This document shows positions 13,543 through 21,109 of a DNA stretch of 27,029 nt, in pieces. Source of the DNA: CAZNEZ01 sp964572475 (GTDB lineage: Bacteria > Bacillota > Clostridia > Lachnospirales > Lachnospiraceae); assembly GCA_964572475.1 (NCBI GenBank), contig CAZNEZ010000031.1, positions 1 to 27,029 of the forward strand, given 5' to 3'. The stretch's first letter is position 1; the number at the start of each line of letters is the position of its first letter. The notes under the pieces were generated by a model, which was not told the origin of the DNA, did not search any database, and was given only the letters and a program-made list of their open reading frames with translations. A program made the translations under genes and the position numbers.

Positions 13543-14614
13543 GGAACAGACAAAACTAATATCAGGTATAAAAAAAGTAACACAGAATCGTTTATTTATG
13601 CCAATTATATGTTTGGCGATAGTTTTACTTGCAAATGTAATTAAAACACCAGATTTTTTTAATATATCAATGAATAATGGAGTACTTTACGGATATTTAA
13701 TTGATATCATAAATAGAGGTTCTGAATTAGTAATTCTGGCAATAGGTATGACACTTGTTACAGCAGCTTCAGGAGGTCAGGATATTAGCGTTGGCGCAGT
13801 AATGGCAGTTGCCGGAGCAGTTTGCTGTCAGATTCTGTCAGGAGGAGAAGTTAGTGTATCCTCATTAGCAGCACCTTTGATATTTGCAATACTTGCGGCT
13901 TTGATAGTATCAGCATTATGTGGAGCATTTAATGGATTTCTGGTTGCAAGACTTCATATTCAGCCAATGATAGCTACGTTAATACTATTTACGGCAGGAA
14001 GAGGAATAGCACAGCTTATAACAAAAGGACAGATTACATACATTCGTGTAGATTCATATAAGGTAATAGGTGGATATATTGGTAAATGTCCAATTCCGAC
14101 ACCAATATTCCTAGCGATAGCTACGGTAATAATTGTCTATATTATTTTGAATAAAACGGCACTTGGACTGTATATTGAGAGTGTTGGTATTAATGGTTCA
14201 GCATCAAGATTAGTTGGATTAAATTCTAAGAGAATCAAGTTTTTAACATATGTTATATGTGGAGTTTTAGCAGGAATAGCGGGAATAGTAGCATCTAGTA
14301 GAATATATTCAGCAGATGCTAATAACATAGGACTTAACCTTGAGATGGATGCAATTCTTGCAGTTGCTCTAGGTGGAAATGTATTAGGCGGAGGCAAATT
14401 TAGTCTGATAGGATCAGTAATAGGTGCCTATACAATACAGGCCCTTACTACAACATTATATGCAATGAATGTATCTTCAGACCAGCTTCCAGTATATAAG
14501 GCTGTTGTAGTTATTGTTATTGTTGTTCTTCAAAGCCCAGTATTTAAGAAACATATAGAAGAATTGAAGCTTAAAAAAGCTATCAATAAACAAACTATGG
14601 AAGGTGGGCATTGA
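13535..14614 (+). CDS. ytfT: Sugar ABC transporter permease, YtfT-like
   Basis: A 359-residue membrane protein of the BPD_transp_2 family (RbsC type) with eight to ten hydrophobic segments. ATG 13535 is chosen because AGGAGGTG lies at the right distance inside the ATPase end; an upstream in-frame start at 13514 would lack one. Family landmarks are GMTLVTAASGGQDISVGAVMAVAG, GAFNGFLVARLHIQPMIATLI, the ATPase-contact region GINGSASRLVGLNSKRIK and LAVALGGNVLGGG. It pairs with the next protein as a heterodimeric channel, matching the ytfT plus yjfF arrangement of E. coli. Confidence 0.92.
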   Translation: MSKEQTKLISGIKKVTQNRLFMPIICLAIVLLANVIKTPDFFNISMNNGVLYGYLIDIINRGSELVILAIGMTLVTAASGGQDISVGAVMAVAGAVCCQILSGGEVSVSSLAAPLIFAILAALIVSALCGAFNGFLVARLHIQPMIATLILFTAGRGIAQLITKGQITYIRVDSYKVIGGYIGKCPIPTPIFLAIATVIIVYIILNKTALGLYIESVGINGSASRLVGLNSKRIKFLTYVICGVLAGIAGIVASSRIYSADANNIGLNLEMDAILAVALGGNVLGGGKFSLIGSVIGAYTIQALTTTLYAMNVSSDQLPVYKAVVVIVIVVLQSPVFKKHIEELKLKKAINKQTMEGGH

Positions 14615-14616
14615 CT

Positions 14617-15699
14617 ATGATTAAACAGAAAAAGAAACTAGGAAGTAGTACATTTTTATTGTTAATCACAATTGGTTTATTTATAGTGATGTATGTCGCA
14701 GGAATGATAGTCTTTCAAGATAAAGGGTTTGCAAATCCACAAATGTTTTTAAACTTGTTTATATCTAATGCGGGACTTATAGTAATCGGATGCGGTATGA
14801 CAATAGTAATGATAACAGGTGGTATTGATATTTCCGTTGGTGCAGTAACAGCACTGGTATGTATGTCAGCAGCATATACGATGGAAAATAAGGGCATGAA
14901 TGCCTATGTGGCAGTTATATTGTGTCTTGGAATTGGTATATTATTTGGTGTGGTTCAAGGTTATCTGGTAGCATATCTTAATATTCAGCCATTTATAGTT
15001 TCACTTGCAGGTATGTTTTTTGCCAGAGGATTAACGGCTGTTATCAGTACAGAGATGATAGCCATAACGAATAAAGTATTCTTAGGATGGGCTAAATATA
15101 AGATATATCTCCCATTTGGAACAACGAATAAAAGGGGTGCATTTCAGCAGGCATATATTTATCCTACGGTTATTATAGCAATAGTAGTTGTAATCATAAT
15201 TACGGTAATGCTCAAATATACAAAATTTGGACGTAAGTTATATGCAATAGGCGGAGACCAGCAGAGTGCATTAATGATGGGACTTGATGTTAAGAAAACA
15301 AAGATGCAGGCATATGTATTAGATGGATTTCTGGCAGGTCTTGGCGGACTTCTCTTCTGTATGAATAGCTGTTCAGGATTTGTAGAGCAGGCAAAAGGTC
15401 TGGAAATGGATGCAATCTCGGCAGCAGTAATAGGTGGAACATTATTAAGTGGAGGAGTTGGAACTGTAGTAGGAACTTTCTTTGGTGTATTGATTAAAGG
15501 AACAATAACAAGTTTAATTACAACTCAGGGTACGTTGTCAAGCTGGTGGGTTAGAATTACGTTGTCGGCGTTGCTGTGCTTCTTTATAGTTCTTCAGTCT
15601 ATCATTGCCTCAACTAAGAATAAGGCAGCAGGAGACAGTAAAAATGGATTTAGTCAAAGGCTGAAAGCAATTGTGAGGGGTAAGCCAAGTGAAACATAA
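14617..15699 (+). CDS. yjfF: Sugar ABC transporter permease, YjfF-like
   Basis: A 360-residue membrane permease, paralogous to the preceding one and with the same landmarks: CGMTIVMITGGIDISVGAVTALV, GYLVAYLNIQPFIVSLAGMFFARG, AIGGDQQSALMMGLDVKKTK and AVIGGTLLSGG. ATG 14617 fits the AAGGTGGG site better than an in-frame TTG at 14611, which would sit only three bases after it. It starts 2 bp after the end of ytfT. Two different permeases in one importer are typical of the YtfQRT-YjfF branch, whereas ribose and galactose systems use a single one. This supports the family assignment of the whole operon. Confidence 0.92.
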   Translation: MIKQKKKLGSSTFLLLITIGLFIVMYVAGMIVFQDKGFANPQMFLNLFISNAGLIVIGCGMTIVMITGGIDISVGAVTALVCMSAAYTMENKGMNAYVAVILCLGIGILFGVVQGYLVAYLNIQPFIVSLAGMFFARGLTAVISTEMIAITNKVFLGWAKYKIYLPFGTTNKRGAFQQAYIYPTVIIAIVVVIIITVMLKYTKFGRKLYAIGGDQQSALMMGLDVKKTKMQAYVLDGFLAGLGGLLFCMNSCSGFVEQAKGLEMDAISAAVIGGTLLSGGVGTVVGTFFGVLIKGTITSLITTQGTLSSWWVRITLSALLCFFIVLQSIIASTKNKAAGDSKNGFSQRLKAIVRGKPSET

Positions 15700-15713
15700 A
15701 TAGATTAGTATAT

Positions 15714-15742
15714 AAGTGCTTGCTTAATGGCAGGCACTTTTA
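15714..15742 (+). terminator. Terminator of the transport operon
   Basis: AAGTGCTTGC (15714-15723) and GCAGGCACTT (15730-15739) form a 10-bp stem with one G-U pair and a TTAATG loop, ending in CACTTTTAC. The T tract is short, so some read-through into the regulator genes is possible. Confidence 0.65.
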
Positions 15743-15807
15743 CGTTAACAGGATAACATTTAATGAATATAAACACATAAAGGATAGTATATAAAACAAA
15801 AAAGTAT

Positions 15808-15813
15808 TATAAT
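15808..15813 (+). promoter_or_regulatory. -10 element for the sensor operon
   Basis: TATAAT about 93 bases upstream of the response-regulator start. No convincing -35 at standard spacing. The leader to 15905 shows no clear fold. Confidence 0.4.
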
Positions 15814-15905
15814 AAAATCATATTTGCAAGTAAACATGGATAGAGTTAAAATATATTATGACATAAGTGAATATGAATTGGGAAGGTTTTTATAGGAGCA
15901 AAATT

Positions 15906-17531
15906 ATGATAAAAATATTTTTAGTAGAAGACGAGGTTGTAATCAGAGAAGCAATTCATCAGATGATTTCATGGAATGATTATGGTTTTGAATTCGTAGG
16001 AGAAGCTGGTGATGGAGAGCTGGCTCTGCCTATAATTCGTAATGTTAAACCAGATGTTATTATTACGGATATTAAGATGCCATTTATGGATGGATTATCG
16101 CTAAGCAGGCTGGTTTTAAAGGAGTTTCCAGCCACAAAAATAGTAATTGTTAGTGGTTACGATGATTTTAAGTATGCACAGGAGGCTATATCATTAGGAG
16201 TTGAAAAATATTTGCTAAAGCCTTTTAGTAAGAATGAGTTTATTAAAGTATTAGAAGAGATAAAAGATAAATATAATCAGGATAATATTCAAAAGACATA
16301 CTATGAGAAGTTTCAAAGTGAGATTCAGGAATATGAAAAAAATACCAGAAGAGATTTTTTTGAAGGATTAGTATCAGGGCAGATGAGCTTACAGGACATA
16401 TATGAAAGAGCAGAAAAGCTTGAGATTGATATTATGTCACAATGCTACAATATAGTGTTATTTTCGGTAAATGACAGGGAACAGGTATTAAATGATATTT
16501 ATTCACAAAAAAGTGCCGATGTTATAACTAGACTTAATGCAATACTAAAGGATGGAGATTCGTACCTGATTTTCAGGAATCAGATAATAAGCTATGCTGT
16601 AATAGTTAAGGGTGATATAGACAAGATTAATGATTTGACAGACCAATGTGTTAATGAGTTACACAGCCTGTTTATAGAGAATCAAGATGATTTAGAATGG
16701 TTTATTAGTACAGGAAAGCCTGTAGAAAGGCTAAGCAGACTAAAAGAGTGTTATGAGGCTGCATGTAAAGCCTTTGTACATAGATATATGGAAGGTTCAA
16801 GAGTATTTACTTATGAAGATATGAAGAATCAATTGCTAGGAGAAACAGTATCAGTTAATCTTCAGAATATTAATATTGAGGTTGCTAATGCAGACATGAT
16901 ACGCAATTTTTTGTGTAATGCACTGGAAGACGAAGTTGAGGGTTTTACAGATAGTTACATAGAGATGGTTGGAGAAGAGGCATTAAATTCAAAGATGTTT
17001 AGACAGTATATAATTCTTTTTATTCATTTTTGTACAGCTTCTTTTATTCAGCAGTTTGGATATGGAAAAGAAGAACTCAAAGATTCTGCTAACATAGCTG
17101 ATATAGAGAATTATGGAGATATAGTCAATATTAGAAAAGTTATTAATAATATTTTGAAAAAAGGAATTGAATTAAGGGAACAGAATCAAAAAAACAAATA
17201 CAAAAATATGATATTTGCTGCAATTAAGTATATTGATGAGAATTTTGCTGATGACAGCATGACGCTAAATTCAGCCGCCAAAGTAGCAAATGTAAGTGCT
17301 AATCATTTTAGTGCATTGTTTAGTCAGGAAATGGAGCAGACTTTTATTGAATATCTGACTGAAGTAAGAATGAATAAGGCAAAAGAGCTGCTTAGATGTA
17401 CGGATAAACGCTCTGGTGAGATAGCTTTTGAAGTGGGATATAAGGATCCACATTATTTTAGCTTTCTGTTCAAGAAACTACAGGGATGTACGCCTAGTGA
17501 ATATCGCAATAAGAAAGTGAGTGGAAAATGA
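15906..17531 (+). CDS. YesN-type response regulator with AraC output domain
   Basis: A 541-residue protein. Residues 1-120 are a receiver domain with acidic residues in FLVEDE, phosphoacceptor Asp55 (IITDIKMPFMDG), Ser83/Gly84 and Lys105 (LLKPF). A long middle region (about 125-430) is helical linker of the kind seen in YesN proteins. Residues about 440-541 are two helix-turn-helix motifs of the AraC class, with LNSAAKVANVSANHFSALF and the signature EIAFEVGYKDPHYFSFLFKKLQGCTPSEYR. ATG 15906 is preferred because AGGAG lies just upstream; the frame is open further back without a good site. It overlaps the kinase gene by 4 bp (ATGA). Likely target: the upstream transport promoter. Confidence 0.93.
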   Translation: MIKIFLVEDEVVIREAIHQMISWNDYGFEFVGEAGDGELALPIIRNVKPDVIITDIKMPFMDGLSLSRLVLKEFPATKIVIVSGYDDFKYAQEAISLGVEKYLLKPFSKNEFIKVLEEIKDKYNQDNIQKTYYEKFQSEIQEYEKNTRRDFFEGLVSGQMSLQDIYERAEKLEIDIMSQCYNIVLFSVNDREQVLNDIYSQKSADVITRLNAILKDGDSYLIFRNQIISYAVIVKGDIDKINDLTDQCVNELHSLFIENQDDLEWFISTGKPVERLSRLKECYEAACKAFVHRYMEGSRVFTYEDMKNQLLGETVSVNLQNINIEVANADMIRNFLCNALEDEVEGFTDSYIEMVGEEALNSKMFRQYIILFIHFCTASFIQQFGYGKEELKDSANIADIENYGDIVNIRKVINNILKKGIELREQNQKNKYKNMIFAAIKYIDENFADDSMTLNSAAKVANVSANHFSALFSQEMEQTFIEYLTEVRMNKAKELLRCTDKRSGEIAFEVGYKDPHYFSFLFKKLQGCTPSEYRNKKVSGK

Positions 17532-19006
17532 TAGGAAAAAAGGAGAAAGATTTTAAGATTAGTAGGGCAAACAGGCTAAATAATAAAAAATCAAAAAGTC
17601 TTAAGGATAAGTTACATTACATCATAATTAGTATGCTTATAGCAATGGTCGGATGTATTATTTTAATTCTTTGGCTTTTAGGATTTTATGCGTCCCGATA
17701 TAGCAGGATAACACATAATGTCAATGTTTGTAGTAACTTCAATATTAATTTTAAAGAGAATCTGGATCTTAAAATGTATCATTTTTCTATAGGCAGCAAC
17801 GAGCAAAAGGAGTTGCCAGTTACTGATGTAGACGACGCAATTATTATAGCAAAATCATTGTCAGAGACAACAGAACGCAAGGAAAGTAAGCAAGCTATAG
17901 AAAATGTAATTGATTATTGCAACACATTAATCGATAGAATGTATACACTGGAAAAAACACAGGAGTATGATATAAGGCAAAAACAACTGGATAATAATAT
18001 TCGAGTGCTGACAAAGTTAATTCAGAATCAGATGATGGATTATATTTACTATGAGGCTGGAAATATGGCACTTGTAGAGCAAAGTATGGCGCAGAGTGTT
18101 AGAATTCTTATTACAATTTTGACAATTCTAATTACATTGGTAGTAGTATTCCTAATGCACAGATCACTAAAGTTATCAGATGGAATTACAGTACCAATAA
18201 GCAAATTAAGAGAGAATGTAAGACAGGTTGGGCATGGTAATTTTAATATTCCAGAGATAGAGTCGGAAGACTATGAGATTGCTGATTTAGATGCTGGAAT
18301 TCAAAAAATGGCTAAACGAATTAATAGATTAATAAATGACATCAAAGAAGAAGAAAATCTACAACATAAGATGCAGCTTCAGCTTCTTCAGGCACAGATA
18401 AGTCCACATTTTCTCTATAATACATTAGATACTATTATGTGGTTAATCGAATTAGGAAAACAGCAGGAAGCTGTTAAGATGGTAACAGATTTATCGGTAT
18501 TCTTTAGAACGGCATTATCTAAGGGAGAGGATATCATCAGACTTGAAGAGGAAATTATGCATACCAAGAGTTATCTTGATATTCAACACGTCAGATATGT
18601 TGATATCTTAGATTATACTATTACATTACCAGAGGAGCTAAAGAATGTAATGCTTCCCAAACTGACATTACAGCCCATAGCCGAAAATGCATTATATCAT
18701 GGTGTTAAAGAAAAACGTGGTAAAAGCAGTATAGATATAGAGTGTATTAGTGTAGGGGATAGTGTTAAGATTACAATAAAAGATACTGGAATAGGTATGA
18801 GCACAGAGAAGCTGGCAGAGATTCAACAGGCCATTAATAGTGGGACAAGAATAGGATTTGGAATGTCAGCAGTTCAGGAGAGAATTAAATTGTACTGTGG
18901 TGAAGAGTATGGAATGACAATTAATTCATGCTATGGTATGGGAACTACGATTCAGATTATAATACCTAAGGAATGTACAAAGGGAGGTGTAACAAGTGAA
19001 AAATAA
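17528..19006 (+). CDS. YesM/LytS-type sensor histidine kinase
   Basis: A 492-residue membrane kinase. A basic N-terminus is followed by TM1 (about 31-54), an extracellular region of about 135 residues that looks mainly helical, TM2 (about 192-211), a HAMP linker (about 213-265), the His_kinase domain with QAQISPHFLYNTLD (His294) and a HATPase domain with LQPIAENALYHG (Asn387) and DTGIGM. The extracellular part is small, charged and carries no recognisable sugar-binding fold. This favours sensing through a partner protein. It is translationally coupled to the regulator upstream and overlaps the binding-protein gene downstream by 11 bp. Confidence 0.93.
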   Translation: MIGKKEKDFKISRANRLNNKKSKSLKDKLHYIIISMLIAMVGCIILILWLLGFYASRYSRITHNVNVCSNFNINFKENLDLKMYHFSIGSNEQKELPVTDVDDAIIIAKSLSETTERKESKQAIENVIDYCNTLIDRMYTLEKTQEYDIRQKQLDNNIRVLTKLIQNQMMDYIYYEAGNMALVEQSMAQSVRILITILTILITLVVVFLMHRSLKLSDGITVPISKLRENVRQVGHGNFNIPEIESEDYEIADLDAGIQKMAKRINRLINDIKEEENLQHKMQLQLLQAQISPHFLYNTLDTIMWLIELGKQQEAVKMVTDLSVFFRTALSKGEDIIRLEEEIMHTKSYLDIQHVRYVDILDYTITLPEELKNVMLPKLTLQPIAENALYHGVKEKRGKSSIDIECISVGDSVKITIKDTGIGMSTEKLAEIQQAINSGTRIGFGMSAVQERIKLYCGEEYGMTINSCYGMGTTIQIIIPKECTKGGVTSEK

Positions 19007-20057
19007 AGCAATAATTCTGGCTATAGCATCGTGTATTACATTGGCGCTGACATCTTGTAGTATATCAGGAAGTAAGAATGATATATCCGATAATAATGAG
19101 CTAAATGATAATATTACCATTGGATTTTCTCAGGTAGGGGCTGAATCTGATTGGAGAACCGCAAACTCTAAGTCTATGAAGTCAACATTTACAGAGGAAA
19201 AAGGATACAATCTATTTTTTAATGATGGTCAGCAAAAACAAGAAAATCAAATAGCAGCAATTCGAGATTTTATTCAGCAAAAAGTAGACTATATCGTATT
19301 AGCACCAATAATTGAAAAAGGGTGGGATGAAGTATTACAAGAAGCTAAGGATGCAGGAATACCAGTAATTATAGTAGATAGAATGGTTGATGTAGAAGAT
19401 AATACCCTTTACACCTCATATGTAGGCTCTGATTTTCAATTAGCGGCTGAGAAGTCTGCTGAATGGCTTAACCAGTATCTTATAGCTAAGAATATTGCAA
19501 ATGCAAATATTGTGAATATTCAGGGAAATATTGGTTCAACTGCACAGATTAAGAGGACAAAAGAGTTGCAGAATGCTTGTAGCAATAATTCCAATATGAC
19601 ATTACTGGCAGAAGAAACCGGTGAGTTTACACGTGCAAAAGGTAAAGAAATTATGGAAGAATTCTTATTAAAATATGATAATATTAATGTTGTCTGGTGT
19701 GAAAATGATAATGAAGCATTTGGGGCAATAGAGGCAATAGAGCAGAGTGGCAAGAAGGTAGGTATGGATATTGAGAATGGCGATATTATGATATTATCAT
19801 TTGATGCAGTTAGTGCGGGATTGTCACTTGTTATGAAGAATAAGATTGCACTTGATACAGAATGTAACCCATTGCATGGACCAATAGTAGAATATGTAAT
19901 TAGAAAAATTGAAGAAGGTGAGATACCAAACAGATTTATATATGTTGATGACGGATTATTTGCAATTGATAAAACGGTGGAATCGGTAAAAGTTCGTGAA
20001 AATGAATATGGAATCAATATTGTAACTCCGGAAATAATTGATAGCAGAGGCTATTAA
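18996..20057 (+). CDS. Second YtfQ-like binding lipoprotein, probable sensor subunit
   Basis: A 353-residue lipoprotein starting at GTG 18996 behind GGGAGGTG within the kinase gene. The lipobox is LTSC (Cys21). The mature part is close to the transport protein at 10813-11877, about two thirds identical by eye through the N-terminal lobe. It shares GFSQVGAESDWRTANS, QQKQENQ, IPVIIVDRMVDV, EWLNQYL and ECNPLHGP. One 33-base stretch (19851-19883 against 11671-11703) differs at a single base, so the two arose by duplication or have exchanged sequence. It has no ATPase or permease partner of its own and lies in the regulator-kinase operon. It is therefore best read as the ligand-sensing partner of the kinase, although a second transport receptor is possible. 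Confidence 0.88.
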   Translation: MKNKAIILAIASCITLALTSCSISGSKNDISDNNELNDNITIGFSQVGAESDWRTANSKSMKSTFTEEKGYNLFFNDGQQKQENQIAAIRDFIQQKVDYIVLAPIIEKGWDEVLQEAKDAGIPVIIVDRMVDVEDNTLYTSYVGSDFQLAAEKSAEWLNQYLIAKNIANANIVNIQGNIGSTAQIKRTKELQNACSNNSNMTLLAEETGEFTRAKGKEIMEEFLLKYDNINVVWCENDNEAFGAIEAIEQSGKKVGMDIENGDIMILSFDAVSAGLSLVMKNKIALDTECNPLHGPIVEYVIRKIEEGEIPNRFIYVDDGLFAIDKTVESVKVRENEYGINIVTPEIIDSRGY

Positions 20058-20066
20058 AATCATTGG

Positions 20067-20942
20067 TCACTTTCGCTGATGACGGTATTCACTAGGGGTA
20101 CACCCGGTAATAGCCAAAAATGTTCGGTTAAAGTAGCCGATATTATTAAAACCACATAAAGACGCTATCTCCATAATAGTCTTGTCACTAATAGTAAGCA
20201 GCTCGCAGCTTTTCATAATTCTATATTTCATAATATAGGATATAGGTGAAATATGAAATATTTCCTTAAAAGAGCGGCAAAACTGGCCTTCACTTAAGGG
20301 AATTAGGTCTGCAAGATTAGATAATTCAATTTTATAAGAATAATTACTATGAATATAGTCTAAAACAGGCTGCATTCTTTTTGCATTAGTTTTATCAGTA
20401 GACTGAAAATGTGAGCTCCACAAAAAATAAAATTCATTCCATACTTCCAACAGTATTCCCTTTTTAACCAATTCAGACTCAATTGAATTACTAAGGGTAG
20501 TAATTCTTATTAAAGAGTTATATATTGAGGATTCACAGTTACTGTTATCAGAATAAAAAGCTAGAGCTTCGTGAATACCTTCTTCAAAAACAGGTTTGAT
20601 ATATTTGGAATATAAATATTTGTTAGTTCTATCGATAATGAATTCAGGCTGAAATACAAAAGCATAAAAATCACAATCATATTCGCTAGAAGATATTGCG
20701 TAATGTAGAGTTTCAGGAGCAATAAATAGACCGTCCCCCTGTTTTAGAAAAAAAGACCTGTTATCTACAATAAATGTTGCGCTTCCTTTAGTGACTATAA
20801 GCATTTCGGCTTCTGTATGCCAATGAAGATATAAAATTATACCACTATTAGACTTACCATGGTTAGGGTACATCGAAAATGGCATATCTGGGGTTCCATG
20901 AATATAAGGTTCCTTTAAGGATAATTTTTGGTTTGCAGACAT
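20067..20942 (-). CDS. AraC-family regulator with cupin ligand domain
   Basis: A 291-residue transcription factor. The N-terminal part (about 1-150) is a cupin-like sensor with LHWHTEAEMLIVTKGSATFIVD and LKQGDGLFIAPETLHYA. The C-terminal 100 residues are an AraC helix-turn-helix pair with IELSNLADLIPLSEGQFCRSFKEIFH and the closing signature EIASLCGFNNIGYFNRTFLAITGCTPSEYR. Such proteins usually sense a sugar and activate a neighbouring glycosidase gene. It is divergent from the GH31 gene and converges on the sensor lipoprotein with only 9 bp between the stop codons, where no terminator fits. AAAGG lies seven bases before ATG. Confidence 0.93.
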   Translation of the reverse strand: MSANQKLSLKEPYIHGTPDMPFSMYPNHGKSNSGIILYLHWHTEAEMLIVTKGSATFIVDNRSFFLKQGDGLFIAPETLHYAISSSEYDCDFYAFVFQPEFIIDRTNKYLYSKYIKPVFEEGIHEALAFYSDNSNCESSIYNSLIRITTLSNSIESELVKKGILLEVWNEFYFLWSSHFQSTDKTNAKRMQPVLDYIHSNYSYKIELSNLADLIPLSEGQFCRSFKEIFHISPISYIMKYRIMKSCELLTISDKTIMEIASLCGFNNIGYFNRTFLAITGCTPSEYRHQRK

Positions 20943-20973
20943 TTTATACCTTTCATAATGGATATAAGTTTTT

Positions 20974-20987
20974 TGAACAGAAGTTCA
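20974..20987. promoter_or_regulatory. Palindrome in the leader of the AraC gene
   Basis: TGAAC-AGAA-GTTCA, a perfect 5-bp-arm palindrome 32 bp upstream of the AraC start on the minus strand. It may be an operator for autoregulation. Confidence 0.4.
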
Positions 20988-21021
20988 TCATATATATCAA
21001 AATAGTGTTAGATTTAATTAA

Positions 21022-21058
21022 TATAGTGATAGTATTATTACATAGATATCACTATAAT
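21022..21058 (+). promoter_or_regulatory. Inverted repeat overlapping the GH31 promoter
   Basis: TATAGTGATA (21022-21031) and TATCACTATA (21047-21056) are exact complements separated by 15 bases. The right arm merges with a TATAAT -10 (21053-21058) whose -35 position is poor. A dimeric regulator bound here would touch the polymerase site. The arrangement in the AraC/GH31 intergenic region suggests control of the glycosidase. Confidence 0.55.
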
Positions 21059-21076
21059 GCAATTATAACAGAATTT

Positions 21077-21090
21077 AAAACAAATGTTTT
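21077..21090. promoter_or_regulatory. Small palindrome in the GH31 leader
   Basis: AAAACA-AA-TGTTTT lies between the predicted transcription start and the ribosome binding site (AAGGAGG, 21098-21104). It is AT-rich and could occur by chance; an operator role is possible. Confidence 0.3.
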
Positions 21091-21109
21091 GTTAAAAAAG
21101 GAGGAACAT

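Noticed and set aside
15867..15905. Longer start for the response regulator
   Set aside because: The extra 13 residues have no match to receiver domains, and AGGAG is positioned for ATG 15906.
20879..21109. N-terminal extension of the GH31 enzyme
   Set aside because: The frame is open back to 20879, but the translation is not enzyme-like, crosses the AraC gene and both promoters, and lacks a ribosome binding site. ATG 21110 has AAGGAGG.
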